DNA of 12,975 nucleotides from Pseudomonadota bacterium (GTDB lineage: Bacteria > Pseudomonadota > Gammaproteobacteria > Steroidobacterales > Woeseiaceae): positions 1 through 12,975 of the forward strand of contig JAKSCZ010000283.1 in assembly GCA_022360335.1 (NCBI GenBank), read 5' to 3'. Positions 1 through 7,302 of this stretch are shown here, in pieces. Both the position numbers and the translations under genes were made by a program. The notes under the pieces are model-generated. The model made no database searches, was not told the origin of the DNA, and was given only the letters and a program-made list of their open reading frames with translations. Position 1 is the stretch's first letter; each line of letters starts with the position of its first letter.

Positions 1-73
1 CCACCCAATCGAGTAAGGTTCCCCCCCAAGCGGGGCGCCCCCTGGCGCGTCGGTGTTGCGTCGGGAGGTCCGC
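1..73. other. Upstream region of mgtE
   Basis: Non-coding leader containing a C-run, the 10-base palindrome GGGGCGCCCC (32-41) and the mgtE ribosome site GGGAGG (63-68). No recognisable Mg2+ riboswitch can be supported, because too little upstream sequence is present. Confidence 0.3.
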
Positions 74-1510
74 ATGAGCAGCAATCCCAGAGACGACGGC
101 GGACGGCCGGACACGCGGTGGGTGCGCGGCGAGCCGGGCGAACTCGCGCCCGGGAACCGCGAGCTGCTGGATCGTATCGAAGACCGGATTCGCGACGAGG
201 CGCGTGATGCGGCGATCGCAATCGTCGGCGGCTGGGATCCGCTCGACATCTCGGAGCTGCTGATCAACCTGCCGATCCGGCTCGCGAGGAAGCTGCACGG
301 CTGGTTGCCCCCGGAAACCGCGTCGGAAGCGCTGGCCGAAGTCAGCGCGGACCTGCGTTCGAACCTGTTCGCCGACGCCGACATCGAGCGCATCGCCGAG
401 ATCGCCGAGGGTCTCGAAGAAGACGACGCCGTCGAACTGCTGGACGACCTGCCGGAGCCGGTCGCGGAGCGAGTCCTGGAGCGCCTGACGGACGGCGACG
501 AGATACGCGAGCGGCTCGAGTTCGAGGAAGACACGGCCGGCGAGGCCATGACGACGAAGTTCCTCGCCGTCCTCGACCACTGGGACGTGCGCACCGCCAC
601 GCGCGCCGTGCGCAAGATGGCGAAGGAGATCGAATCGTTCTACGAGGTCTACGTCGTCAACGAAGCGAGACAGCTCGTCGGCCGCGTGCAGCTGCGCGAT
701 CTCCTGCTCAACAAGAAGAGAACGCGCATCGGGGACATCATGCGGGAGGTCGCCGTCTACGTGCACCCGGATGCCGACCAGGAGGACGTCCTGGAACTTG
801 CGCGAACCTACGACGTACAGACGATTCCGGTCGTCGACGAGCAACGACACGTCATCGGTCGCATCACGGTCGAGGAACTGCAGGAGATCGTGCGCGACGA
901 AGCCGAAGAAGACATCAAGCTCATGAGCGGCCTGGCGCCGGACGCACTGCCCGACGATTCGGTCAGGCGGATCATTCGCGGGCGTTTCCCCTGGCTTGCC
1001 GGGGGCCTCGTCGGTGCGGCGCTCGCCGGGGCGGTCGTCGGCTCTTTCGAGGACCAGCTCAGGCAGGCGGCCATTCTCGCCAGCTTCATTCCCGTCGTCA
1101 TGGCCATCGCCGGCAACGCCGGCATCCAGGCGTCGACGGTCACGGTACAGGGCCTCGCCGCCGGCAATCTGTGGATCGGCGATCTCGGCCGGCGCGTCGT
1201 CAAGGAACTGCTCGGATCGCTGATCAACGGCGCCCTGATCGCGCTGGCGCTCGGCGTTCTCGTGGTCGTGGCGTCGGAGTTCATCGAGGTCGATGCGCCG
1301 CTGCGCCTCGCGGCGGCGGCGGGCCTGTCCGTGCTCCTCGTAACGATGATCGCCGCCACGCTGGGCTCGACCGTCCCGCTCGTCCTCAATTACTTCGACA
1401 TCGACCCGGCCGTGGCCACGGGCGTCTTCATAACGACCACCAACGATATCCTCGGCGTCCTCGTCTATTTCACCGTCGCTTCCACGATTTACCTCGGCGC
1501 CGTCGTCTGA
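74..1510 (+). CDS. mgtE: MgtE-family magnesium transporter
   Basis: Inner-membrane Mg2+ channel/transporter of 478 residues, close to the usual MgtE length of about 450. It has the full MgtE order: a helical acidic N-terminal domain (about 40-155), two CBS domains (about 157-285; AMTTKFLAVLD and VYVHPDADQEDVLELA regions) and a five-helix membrane domain from about 305. The membrane part carries the family signature AGNAGIQASTVTVQG near residue 346 and TTTNDILG near 456, whose Asp lies in the conserved Mg2+-pore position. In the family, the N and CBS domains sense cytosolic Mg2+ and close the pore. The ATG at 74 is chosen because GGGAGG (63-68) lies 5 bases upstream; an in-frame GTG at 53 would add seven residues without a better ribosome site. 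It is followed after 74 bp by the methyltransferase-like gene on the same strand, but no functional link is evident. Family assignment is firm; substrate is from family knowledge. Confidence 0.95.
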   Translation: MSSNPRDDGGRPDTRWVRGEPGELAPGNRELLDRIEDRIRDEARDAAIAIVGGWDPLDISELLINLPIRLARKLHGWLPPETASEALAEVSADLRSNLFADADIERIAEIAEGLEEDDAVELLDDLPEPVAERVLERLTDGDEIRERLEFEEDTAGEAMTTKFLAVLDHWDVRTATRAVRKMAKEIESFYEVYVVNEARQLVGRVQLRDLLLNKKRTRIGDIMREVAVYVHPDADQEDVLELARTYDVQTIPVVDEQRHVIGRITVEELQEIVRDEAEEDIKLMSGLAPDALPDDSVRRIIRGRFPWLAGGLVGAALAGAVVGSFEDQLRQAAILASFIPVVMAIAGNAGIQASTVTVQGLAAGNLWIGDLGRRVVKELLGSLINGALIALALGVLVVVASEFIEVDAPLRLAAAAGLSVLLVTMIAATLGSTVPLVLNYFDIDPAVATGVFITTTNDILGVLVYFTVASTIYLGAVV

Positions 1511-1532
1511 CCCGGCACGGCGTAATACGGCT

Positions 1533-1579
1533 GTAACAGTCGCTTTGTTACCCTGCCGTTTCCAGTATCGGTACGGCAG
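1533..1579 (+). promoter_or_regulatory. Tandem hairpins in the leader of the methyltransferase gene
   Basis: The 74-bp gap between mgtE and the next gene holds two inverted repeats in a row. The first is GTAACA (1533-1538) with TGTTAC (1546-1551). The second is CTGCCGT (1553-1559) with ACGGCAG (1573-1579), which ends five bases before the ATG at 1585. No clear Shine-Dalgarno sequence is visible. The second stem would cover the region where a ribosome normally binds. It could limit translation or act as a weak mgtE terminator, though no T-run follows. Function is inferred only. Confidence 0.35.
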
Positions 1580-1584
1580 TCGCA

Positions 1585-2076
1585 ATGCTCTATTTCTTCG
1601 CACTCGTGGCGACCGTCACGGGGATCATCGTCTTCCTGCACTGGTACAGCTACGGTTATCTGAAATCCCGCATCGTTTCCCGGCGCACCTGGGATCTCAA
1701 CGTTTGCTGCGGGACGACGGACGGCGGCGGCGTCAACGTCGATATCGTGCAGCATAGCGACCTGCCGAATTTCGTGCAGGTCGACAACGTTTACCGCCTG
1801 CCGTTCGCGGACCGGCAGTTCGATACCGTGCTCTGTTCCCATACGATCGAGCACGTCGAATACCCGCGTCGCTTCGATCGCGAACTCAGGCGCGTCGCGA
1901 AAGAGGTCGTGTACGTGCTGCCCCCCGTCTGGGATATCGCCGCGGCCGCCAACATCTGGGAGCACCGCTGGCTGTTTCTGACCCTGCGCAAGGTGCACCG
2001 CACACTGCCTCGCTGCACGCCGTTGCCGTTCGCCCGCAAGCTGCAAGCGAGGATCGGCCAGCGCGTCACCGCCTGA
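1585..2076 (+). CDS. Membrane-anchored SAM methyltransferase-like protein (Methyltransf_11 type)
   Basis: 163-residue protein with an N-terminal hydrophobic helix (about 2-20, MLYFFALVATVTGIIVFLHW) followed by a short class I methyltransferase-like core. Seen directly: a glycine-rich stretch NVCCGTTDGGGVNVDI (about 45-60), then LPFADRQFDTVLCSHTIEHVE (about 72-92), which matches the Methyltransf_11 pattern 'FD.V.S.H.lEHv', and RVAKEVVYVLPP (about 102-113). The glycine-rich loop is degenerate compared with the usual D/E-x-G-x-G-x-G, and the protein is shorter than typical family members (200 or more residues), so catalytic activity is uncertain. The stop is only 3 bp before the aminotransferase start, so the two are almost certainly co-translated and probably work on one pathway at the membrane. 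The substrate cannot be named from sequence. Confidence 0.7.
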   Translation: MLYFFALVATVTGIIVFLHWYSYGYLKSRIVSRRTWDLNVCCGTTDGGGVNVDIVQHSDLPNFVQVDNVYRLPFADRQFDTVLCSHTIEHVEYPRRFDRELRRVAKEVVYVLPPVWDIAAAANIWEHRWLFLTLRKVHRTLPRCTPLPFARKLQARIGQRVTA

Positions 2077-2079
2077 ACG

Positions 2080-3840
2080 ATGCCGGCCGAGTACGCGATC
2101 GGGGCGGTCGCCTTCGCCGGCGTCGTCTGGCTGTTGCGCAAGCTCCAGGTACGGCTGCGGCTTTCCCGCGCCAAGCACCCGTCGCTCCGCGGGCACGCGC
2201 GCATGGCCCGCCGGCTCGCAGGCCTCGTGCCGTTCTACGAATACGACGATGCCGCGGCCTTCGCCTGTGACGGCGCTGCGGAGGAGGCGGTCCGGCGGCG
2301 CCGCGAAGGCTTCCGGCGCCTGAGCAGGCGGCTGCAGGCGAAGAACGGCCGAACGCGCGAGGCGAGCCGCGAACTCGAGCCGCAGGTGTCGGACATGCAG
2401 TTCACCAATGCGAACCGGGTGCCGTTCCAGTTTCGGAGCCTCGTTCGCGAGCACCTGCCCGTGGGAGCCGTCGCCGAGGCCAGCTCGGGCGTGCAGCTAC
2501 GCGATCTAGACGGCAACTGGTCGTACGACGTCGGCGGTTCCTACGGCGTCAACCTGCTCGGATACGACTTCTACAAGGGCGCGATCGAACGGGGCGCCGC
2601 CCGGGTCCGCGAACTCGGCCCGGTACTCGGCCCGTACCATCCGCTGATTCGCGAGAACGTCGGGGCGATCCGCTCGATCTCGGGTCTCGACGAAGTGTCC
2701 TTCCACATGTCGGGCACCGAGGCCGTCATGCAGGCCGTGCGGCTCGCGCGCTACCACAAGCGCCGCAGCCAGCTCGTGCTGTTCTGCGGCGCGTATCACG
2801 GCTGGTGGGACGGCGTGCAGGCAGGCGTCGGTCACCGGCGCGCGGTCGACGACATCTACATGCTCAGGGACATGAGCGAGGATACGTTGCGTGTATTGCG
2901 CACGCGCAGGGACGTCGCCTGCGTGCTCGTCAATCCGCTGCAGGCGCTGCACCCGAACTCGGGCGCCGCGAGCGACGCCATGCTGATCGACAGCAGCCGC
3001 GCCGCCGCCTTCGATCGCGGCGCCTACACGGCGTGGCTGCGGGAGCTGCGCCGGGTCTGCACGGAAAACGACATCGTGCTGATCTTCGACGAGGTCTTCA
3101 TGGGATTCCGGCTCGGTCTCGGCGGCGCGCAGGAGTATTTCGGCGTGCAGGCCGACCTGGCGACGTACGGCAAGACGATCGGCGGAGGATTGCCGGTCGG
3201 CGTTCTGGCCGGAAAGGCCGGCCTGATGAAGCGCTACCGCGACGACAAGCCGACCGATCTGTGCTTCGCGCGCGGGACCTTCAACTCACATCCTTACGTG
3301 ATGGCCAGCATGAACGAGTTCCTGCGCCACGTGAACAACGCGTCGTGGGCAAGCGCGGCGCGCGACCAGGACCGGGTGTGGAACGAGCGGGCCGAACGCC
3401 TGAACGCCGGCCTCGAAGCGGCAGGCCTGCCCGTCCGCGTACGCAACATGTCGTCGGTCTGGTTGCTGACCTACACGCAGCCCGGGCGGTTCAACTGGCT
3501 GCTGCAATACTACCTGCGGGCCGAAGGACTGGCGCTGAGCTGGGTGGGCACCGGCCGGTTCATCTTCAGCCACGACTACACCGACGACGACTTTGCCGAG
3601 GTTGCGCAGCGCATAGAGCGCGGCGCGGCCAGGATGCGGGAAGACGGCTGGTGGTCCGAAGCCGGCAGCCTGACCGACAGGGACATACGGCGGCAGGTGC
3701 TGCGCGAGATGCTCGCACGGCTGGCCCGCCGCTCGACGTCTCGGCGCGGTCTCACGAGTGCTACCGAGACCGCTGCTAGTGAGCGGGCTGCGGCTCGTCC
3801 TCCTCGAGCTCGTGCTGCACACGGTGCATCGGATCGATGA
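2080..3840 (+). CDS. Class III PLP-dependent aminotransferase, glutamate-1-semialdehyde aminomutase-like, with N-terminal membrane segment
   Basis: 586-residue protein. Residues about 5-22 (YAIGAVAFAGVVWLLRKL) form a probable membrane anchor followed by an Arg-rich linker to about 110. The catalytic fold-type I domain covers about 115-545. Motifs seen: SGTEAVMQAVRLAR (from Ser211), FCGAYHGWWDG (about 234-244), DEVFMGFR with PLP-contacting Asp337, and ATYGKTIGGGLPVG with the Schiff-base Lys365. These are typical of the HemL-like branch, but HemL is soluble and about 430 residues, so this is probably a paralogue acting on another amino/keto substrate rather than the haem enzyme. The C-terminal tail after about 545 is Arg/Ala/Ser-rich and its last 22 codons lie antisense to the end of the DUF962-like gene. 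It starts 3 bp after the methyltransferase-like gene, so an operon is likely. Confidence 0.85.
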   Translation: MPAEYAIGAVAFAGVVWLLRKLQVRLRLSRAKHPSLRGHARMARRLAGLVPFYEYDDAAAFACDGAAEEAVRRRREGFRRLSRRLQAKNGRTREASRELEPQVSDMQFTNANRVPFQFRSLVREHLPVGAVAEASSGVQLRDLDGNWSYDVGGSYGVNLLGYDFYKGAIERGAARVRELGPVLGPYHPLIRENVGAIRSISGLDEVSFHMSGTEAVMQAVRLARYHKRRSQLVLFCGAYHGWWDGVQAGVGHRRAVDDIYMLRDMSEDTLRVLRTRRDVACVLVNPLQALHPNSGAASDAMLIDSSRAAAFDRGAYTAWLRELRRVCTENDIVLIFDEVFMGFRLGLGGAQEYFGVQADLATYGKTIGGGLPVGVLAGKAGLMKRYRDDKPTDLCFARGTFNSHPYVMASMNEFLRHVNNASWASAARDQDRVWNERAERLNAGLEAAGLPVRVRNMSSVWLLTYTQPGRFNWLLQYYLRAEGLALSWVGTGRFIFSHDYTDDDFAEVAQRIERGAARMREDGWWSEAGSLTDRDIRRQVLREMLARLARRSTSRRGLTSATETAASERAAARPPRARAAHGASDR

Positions 3841-4441
3841 GTTCGCCGCGCAGCAGGTAGACGGGCGACTTGAGGTAGGTCCTGAAGTCGTTGAACGGGT
3901 CGGTGAGGATCTTCGTCGCCCAGACGAGGCCCGTCTGCACGTTCGCGATGAAGAACAGCTGGACCGTGCGGAACAACAGTGCGCCGACCGCGAGCCCTAT
4001 CCAGAGCATCGCGAGGTTCTCGAGGTAGCCGTCGATGTCGGTGTGCGCATCGACGAGTCCGAAGAAGCCCGGGTTGAACCACAGCACGGCGGGGATGACG
4101 GCCCACAGGGACTGCAGGATGCGTTTGCGCTGCAGGTTGTAGCCGACCTTGATGGCCTCCTTGTGCGCGTGCGTCGCCCGGTTGACCTCGTCGTAGGTTT
4201 TCGGTTCGAAGAAGAAGTGGCCGATCTGGCGCAGCCACTGGGCGACGATCCAGCCGAAGATGACGGCGAGTCCGGGATTGACGAACAGCATCGCGTAACA
4301 GGTCAGAAAGCAGGTTGCGCTCGCGAGGTGCAGCGACTGGTTGATGCGGCTGTGGTGATAGTAGCGATGGTCGTCGAATCGCTGTTTCCGCAGTTCTTCG
4401 CGAAAGCTCAGGTGCTCGTGGCTCGTTTCAATGGCGTTCAT
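3776..4441 (-). CDS. DUF962/Mpo1-like multi-pass membrane protein
   Basis: 221-residue membrane protein, last gene of the minus-strand lipid cluster. It shows the DUF962/Mpo1 pattern: YYHHSRINQSLHL near residues 27-39 (H...N..LH), a hydrophobic helix pair, then QWLRQIGHFFFEP (about 67-79), matching the conserved Q-x-x-GH-x-x-FE element, and two more hydrophobic stretches (about 107-125 and 138-158). Yeast Mpo1 is an Fe2+-dependent dioxygenase that shortens 2-hydroxy fatty acids; the conserved His residues are its metal ligands. Bacterial homologues are mostly uncharacterised, so lipid oxidation is a family- and context-based inference. ATG 4441 is preferred because GGGAG (4448-4452) lies 6 bases upstream; an ATG at 4447 directly abuts that site. 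It follows psd by about 78 bp, and its 3' end overlaps the convergent aminotransferase gene by 65 bp. Confidence 0.65.
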   Translation of the reverse strand: MNAIETSHEHLSFREELRKQRFDDHRYYHHSRINQSLHLASATCFLTCYAMLFVNPGLAVIFGWIVAQWLRQIGHFFFEPKTYDEVNRATHAHKEAIKVGYNLQRKRILQSLWAVIPAVLWFNPGFFGLVDAHTDIDGYLENLAMLWIGLAVGALLFRTVQLFFIANVQTGLVWATKILTDPFNDFRTYLKSPVYLLRGELIDPMHRVQHELEEDEPQPAH

Positions 4442-4519
4442 GTACATCTCCCGGGTTGGGCATTGCCACAGGATAGTTTCCGTTCATGGCTGAATTGTTA
4501 CTCGCGTTTGTCGGACAGG

Positions 4520-5395
4520 TTACGGCGCACGGACGAACAGTTTGCGTCCCATCCGGATCGTGTCGCCGCCGGCGAGGCCGGGTGCGAGCAGGTAAGCGGG
4601 CGGCACGAACAGGACGAGTGTCGAGCCCTGTTCGAAGTAGCCGATCTCCTCGCCCTTCGCGAGCCTGCGTTCGCAGCGGATTCGCGTCGGTCCCGCGTAC
4701 TCGAGGTTCAGGACGCCGTCGATACCGTGTATTCGCATCGATGCGACGAGTATCGCGGCGACCGCGACGATCGTCAGGGGTTCTCCGGCCGCGGCCGTGC
4801 GCAGCCGGATGACGGCGCGTTCGTTTCGGCAGAACAGCCGCTCGATCGTCTTCAACGCGACCGGGTTGACGTTCCAGGTGTCGCCCGAGATGTAGCGCAC
4901 GTCGGCCATGCGAGCGTCGCAGGGCGAATGGAAACGATGGTACATGCTCGATTTGAGCCGCAGCGTCACGTAGCGCATGCCCTCGCAACGCTGCGCCCGG
5001 CGCTCGTCACCGAGTAATTCGCCGAGCGTGTAGGGAAAGCCCTTCGCCTGCAGGACCTGGCCGCCTTTTACCGTGCCGTGCTCGCCGACGACCGCATCGC
5101 AGGGGCTCGTCAGGGCGTCCGGATCGGGGTCGATCGGCCGCGCGCCGTCCCTGAGCTCGCGAACGAAGCAGTCGTGCAGGCTCCCGAAGCGCCGCTTCTT
5201 CGCCTCGTACAGGCGCAGGTCGTCCACGAACAGGCGCCACACGCCGATCGACAGCGATCGTACGACGGGGTTCTCGATACGCGAGAACCGGCCGACGAAC
5301 AGCGTCAGCCAGCGCCTCGGCAGGCGATTCGTCACGAGGAAGTTCAGCCGCTCGGCGAAAGTCCGGTCGGCGAGCGCCCGGGTGCCGGTAGTCAA
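4520..5395 (-). CDS. psd: Phosphatidylserine decarboxylase proenzyme
   Basis: Makes phosphatidylethanolamine from phosphatidylserine at the inner membrane, using a pyruvoyl group formed by self-cleavage. About 291 residues, normal for a proteobacterial Psd. Key elements visible: SPCDAVVGEHG around Asp100 (the catalytic Asp region; PCDA replaces the more common P-x-DG), SSMYHRFHSPCDA with His153 and His156 (catalytic/substrate His region), and FEQGSTLVLF, where cleavage between Gly257 and Ser258 would give the beta chain and the Ser-derived pyruvoyl alpha chain. The start is taken as TTG at 5395, which overlaps the glycosyltransferase stop (TTGA). The frame stays open further upstream, but there it runs antisense-like through the glycosyltransferase gene and is not Psd-like. 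A start at a downstream GTG in the LNFLV segment would remove conserved N-terminal sequence. Translation is probably coupled to the gene before it. Confidence 0.92.
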   Translation of the reverse strand: MTTGTRALADRTFAERLNFLVTNRLPRRWLTLFVGRFSRIENPVVRSLSIGVWRLFVDDLRLYEAKKRRFGSLHDCFVRELRDGARPIDPDPDALTSPCDAVVGEHGTVKGGQVLQAKGFPYTLGELLGDERRAQRCEGMRYVTLRLKSSMYHRFHSPCDARMADVRYISGDTWNVNPVALKTIERLFCRNERAVIRLRTAAAGEPLTIVAVAAILVASMRIHGIDGVLNLEYAGPTRIRCERRLAKGEEIGYFEQGSTLVLFVPPAYLLAPGLAGGDTIRMGRKLFVRAP

Positions 5396-6417
5396 GCGAC
5401 TGTCGCGCCGGCCGGAAACGGATCGCGCGGCGCCAGGTTGCCGACGAACTGCCGTGTGGAGCGCCCCCAGCTGCGCGATTCGGCGTACTGGCGGCAGTCC
5501 CGGCGGTTGAGTTCGAGGGCGCGCGAGCAGGCGACCGTGAGATCGTCGTGCAGACAACCGGTAACGCCGGGTTTCACGACGTCGACCGGCCCGGTCACCG
5601 GGTAGGCCGCGACGGGGACCCCGCAGGCCATGGCCTCGAGCATGACGATACCGAAGGTATCGGTTCTGCTCGGGAAGACGAAGACGTCGGCGCCCGCGAC
5701 GTGACGCGCGAGGTCGCGGCCGAACTTGTAGCCGAGGAAATGGCAATCCGGATAGTTCGCCTGGAGGCGCTCGCGGTCGGGCCCGTCACCGATCACTATC
5801 TTCGCGCCGGGCACGCTGAGGTCCAGGAACGCCTCGATGTTCTTCTCGACGGCGACGCGGCCGAAGTAGACCCAGACGGGCCCGTCGAATTCGTACTCGA
5901 CCGGTTCCTCGGGGGTGAAAACGTCCGTGAGCACGCCGCGCGACCAGATGACCACGTCGCCGAAGCCGCGCTCGAGCAGGGTCCGCCGCATGCTCATCGT
6001 CGGCACCATCGTGCGCACGGCGGGTTTGTGGAACCAGCGCATCAGCGCGACGGTCCAGCGCACGGGGATCGGGAAGCGGGCCCTGACGTATTCCGGGAGC
6101 TGCGTGTGGTAGGCCGTCGTGAACGGAATGCCCCGCTCGATGCAGTAACGGCGTACGGACAGGCCGATCGTGCCCTCGGTGGCAACGTGCACGCAGTCCG
6201 GCTCGAATGCATCGAGCTCGCGTGCGATCCGGCGTCCGGCGAACAGCGTCAGCCGGATCTCGGGATAGGTCGGGCAGGCGAACGTCCGGCGGCCTTCGTT
6301 CGTGACCATCAGAACCTCGTGACCGTCCCTGCTCAGGTGATCGCGCGTCTGGGTCAGGGTGGTTACGACGCCGTTGACCTGGGGCGCCCACGCGTCGGTT
6401 GCTATGGCAATGCGCAT
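5392..6417 (-). CDS. GT4-family glycosyltransferase (MgtA/Agt-like, candidate diacylglycerol glycosyltransferase)
   Basis: 341-residue GT-B enzyme. The N-terminal Rossmann half begins MRIAIATDAWAPQVNGVVTTL, typical of GT4 alpha-mannosyl/glucosyltransferases. The C-terminal half has VYFGRVAVEKNIEAFL (about 182-197), IVIGDGPDRERL (about 207-218) and SRTDTFGIVMLEAMACGVPV (about 248-267), which holds the EX7E-type nucleotide-sugar site with Thr/Asp in place of the first Glu, as is common in the MgtA-like subgroup. It would transfer a sugar from a GDP- or UDP-donor to a lipid or glycan acceptor on the cytoplasmic face. Its place directly after a PlcP-like phosphoesterase matches the plcP-agt pairing of lipid remodelling loci, which makes diacylglycerol a plausible acceptor; sugar and acceptor cannot be read from sequence. 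The 3' end overlaps psd by 4 bp. The Shine-Dalgarno site before ATG 6417 is weak. Confidence 0.88.
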   Translation of the reverse strand: MRIAIATDAWAPQVNGVVTTLTQTRDHLSRDGHEVLMVTNEGRRTFACPTYPEIRLTLFAGRRIARELDAFEPDCVHVATEGTIGLSVRRYCIERGIPFTTAYHTQLPEYVRARFPIPVRWTVALMRWFHKPAVRTMVPTMSMRRTLLERGFGDVVIWSRGVLTDVFTPEEPVEYEFDGPVWVYFGRVAVEKNIEAFLDLSVPGAKIVIGDGPDRERLQANYPDCHFLGYKFGRDLARHVAGADVFVFPSRTDTFGIVMLEAMACGVPVAAYPVTGPVDVVKPGVTGCLHDDLTVACSRALELNRRDCRQYAESRSWGRSTRQFVGNLAPRDPFPAGATVA

Positions 6418-6475
6418 GGTCGGCGATCTTCGGCGCTGAATGTGAAATCCCCGTTACCGGAAGATGAAGCTGGTA

Positions 6476-7258
6476 TTACGCGGCGAGCGGTTCGAGTTCG
6501 TAGCGGGTACCGACGCTGACTTCGTCGTTTTGCCACGTGAGCAATTGCAGCTCGCCGTCCCGCGTCTCGCCGAGCGCCGTCTGGTGGTCGACCCAGTCGC
6601 CGTCGTTGGCGTACAGGATGCCGTCGAGGCGGCGCAGGTTGGGCCTGTGGATGTGACCGCAAACGATGCCGTCGAGTCCGCGTTCCCGGGCGAGCTCGGC
6701 GGCAAAGCGTTCGAATCGCCGGATATACTCCCGCGCGCCTTTGAGCCTGTGGATTATGCTCATGCTGATCGAGACGTAATCCTGCCCGAAGCTCTTGCGC
6801 CACTTGTTGACCAGGACTTCGGTTTCGCTGAGCAGGAAGTAGGCGGCGGCACCGAATCTTTCGAGATTGGTGCCCTGGCGGATGCGCCCGTCGAGCAGGT
6901 CTCCGTGGGTGACGAGCAGCCGCTCGCCGCTCGCCGTTTCATGAACCGCTTCCATGAGGATCGGGACGCCGAGGATGTCATTCCCGACGAGGCTGCGGAA
7001 CTCACAGTCATGGTTCCCGGGGATGTACAGGATTTCGGTGCCGGATCCGGCCAGCCGCACGAGCTCGGATACGACACGCATGTGCAGGTCGCAGAAGCGC
7101 GGTTTCGATTTCATGCGCGCGAGATCGACGATATCGCCGACGAGGTAGATCCGGTCGGCTTTGACTTCGGCGAGGAAATTGAGGAGTTCGGCGGCGCGTG
7201 ATGCCCGGGTCCCGAGGTGAACGTCTGACAACCATAAGGAACGGTAGTTTTGCGTCAC
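6476..7258 (-). CDS. Calcineurin-like phosphoesterase, PlcP/LpxH family (UDP-2,3-diacylglucosamine diphosphatase-like)
   Basis: 260-residue metallophosphoesterase with the full two-metal set: SDVHLG (Asp12, His14), GDIVD (41-45), GNHD (81-84), THGD (117-120) and GHIHRP (from 201). The opening SDVHLGT, the segment IYLVGDIVD and the GDWVDHQTALGE stretch after GHIH resemble PlcP-type phospholipases C of rhizobia and marine alphaproteobacteria more than true LpxH, which usually starts with DLHL. PlcP removes the headgroup of phosphatidylcholine or phosphatidylglycerol to yield diacylglycerol; LpxH hydrolyses UDP-diacylglucosamine in lipid A synthesis. I favour the PlcP-like role because a GT4 gene follows after 58 bp. 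The start is GTG 7258, with GGAGAAGG about 8 bases upstream; a nearer ATG meets an immediate stop. It lies 44 bp after the WS/DGAT gene. Confidence 0.85.
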   Translation of the reverse strand: MTQNYRSLWLSDVHLGTRASRAAELLNFLAEVKADRIYLVGDIVDLARMKSKPRFCDLHMRVVSELVRLAGSGTEILYIPGNHDCEFRSLVGNDILGVPILMEAVHETASGERLLVTHGDLLDGRIRQGTNLERFGAAAYFLLSETEVLVNKWRKSFGQDYVSISMSIIHRLKGAREYIRRFERFAAELARERGLDGIVCGHIHRPNLRRLDGILYANDGDWVDHQTALGETRDGELQLLTWQNDEVSVGTRYELEPLAA

Positions 7259-7280
7259 TAGTGCATCCTTCTCCGTGGAT

Positions 7281-7297
7281 TCGCCAGCTGTTGGCGA
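7281..7297. repeat. Inverted repeat between WS/DGAT and phosphoesterase genes
   Basis: TCGCCAGCTGTTGGCGA is a perfect 6-bp stem with a 5-base loop inside the 44-bp gap. On the minus strand no T-run follows, and the phosphoesterase ribosome site comes within about 10 bases, so full termination is unlikely. It could protect mRNA or tune downstream expression. Confidence 0.4.
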
Positions 7298-7302
7298 GCA
7301 CG

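Noticed and set aside
2080..3840. Naming the aminotransferase hemL
   Set aside because: The N-terminal membrane segment, the extra length of about 150 residues and the lack of haem genes nearby argue for a paralogue.
3758..5017. Long plus-strand open frame antisense to the DUF962 and psd genes
   Set aside because: High GC opens long antisense frames. The translation is an acidic/Arg-rich shadow with no motifs, while the opposite strand has clear family signatures.
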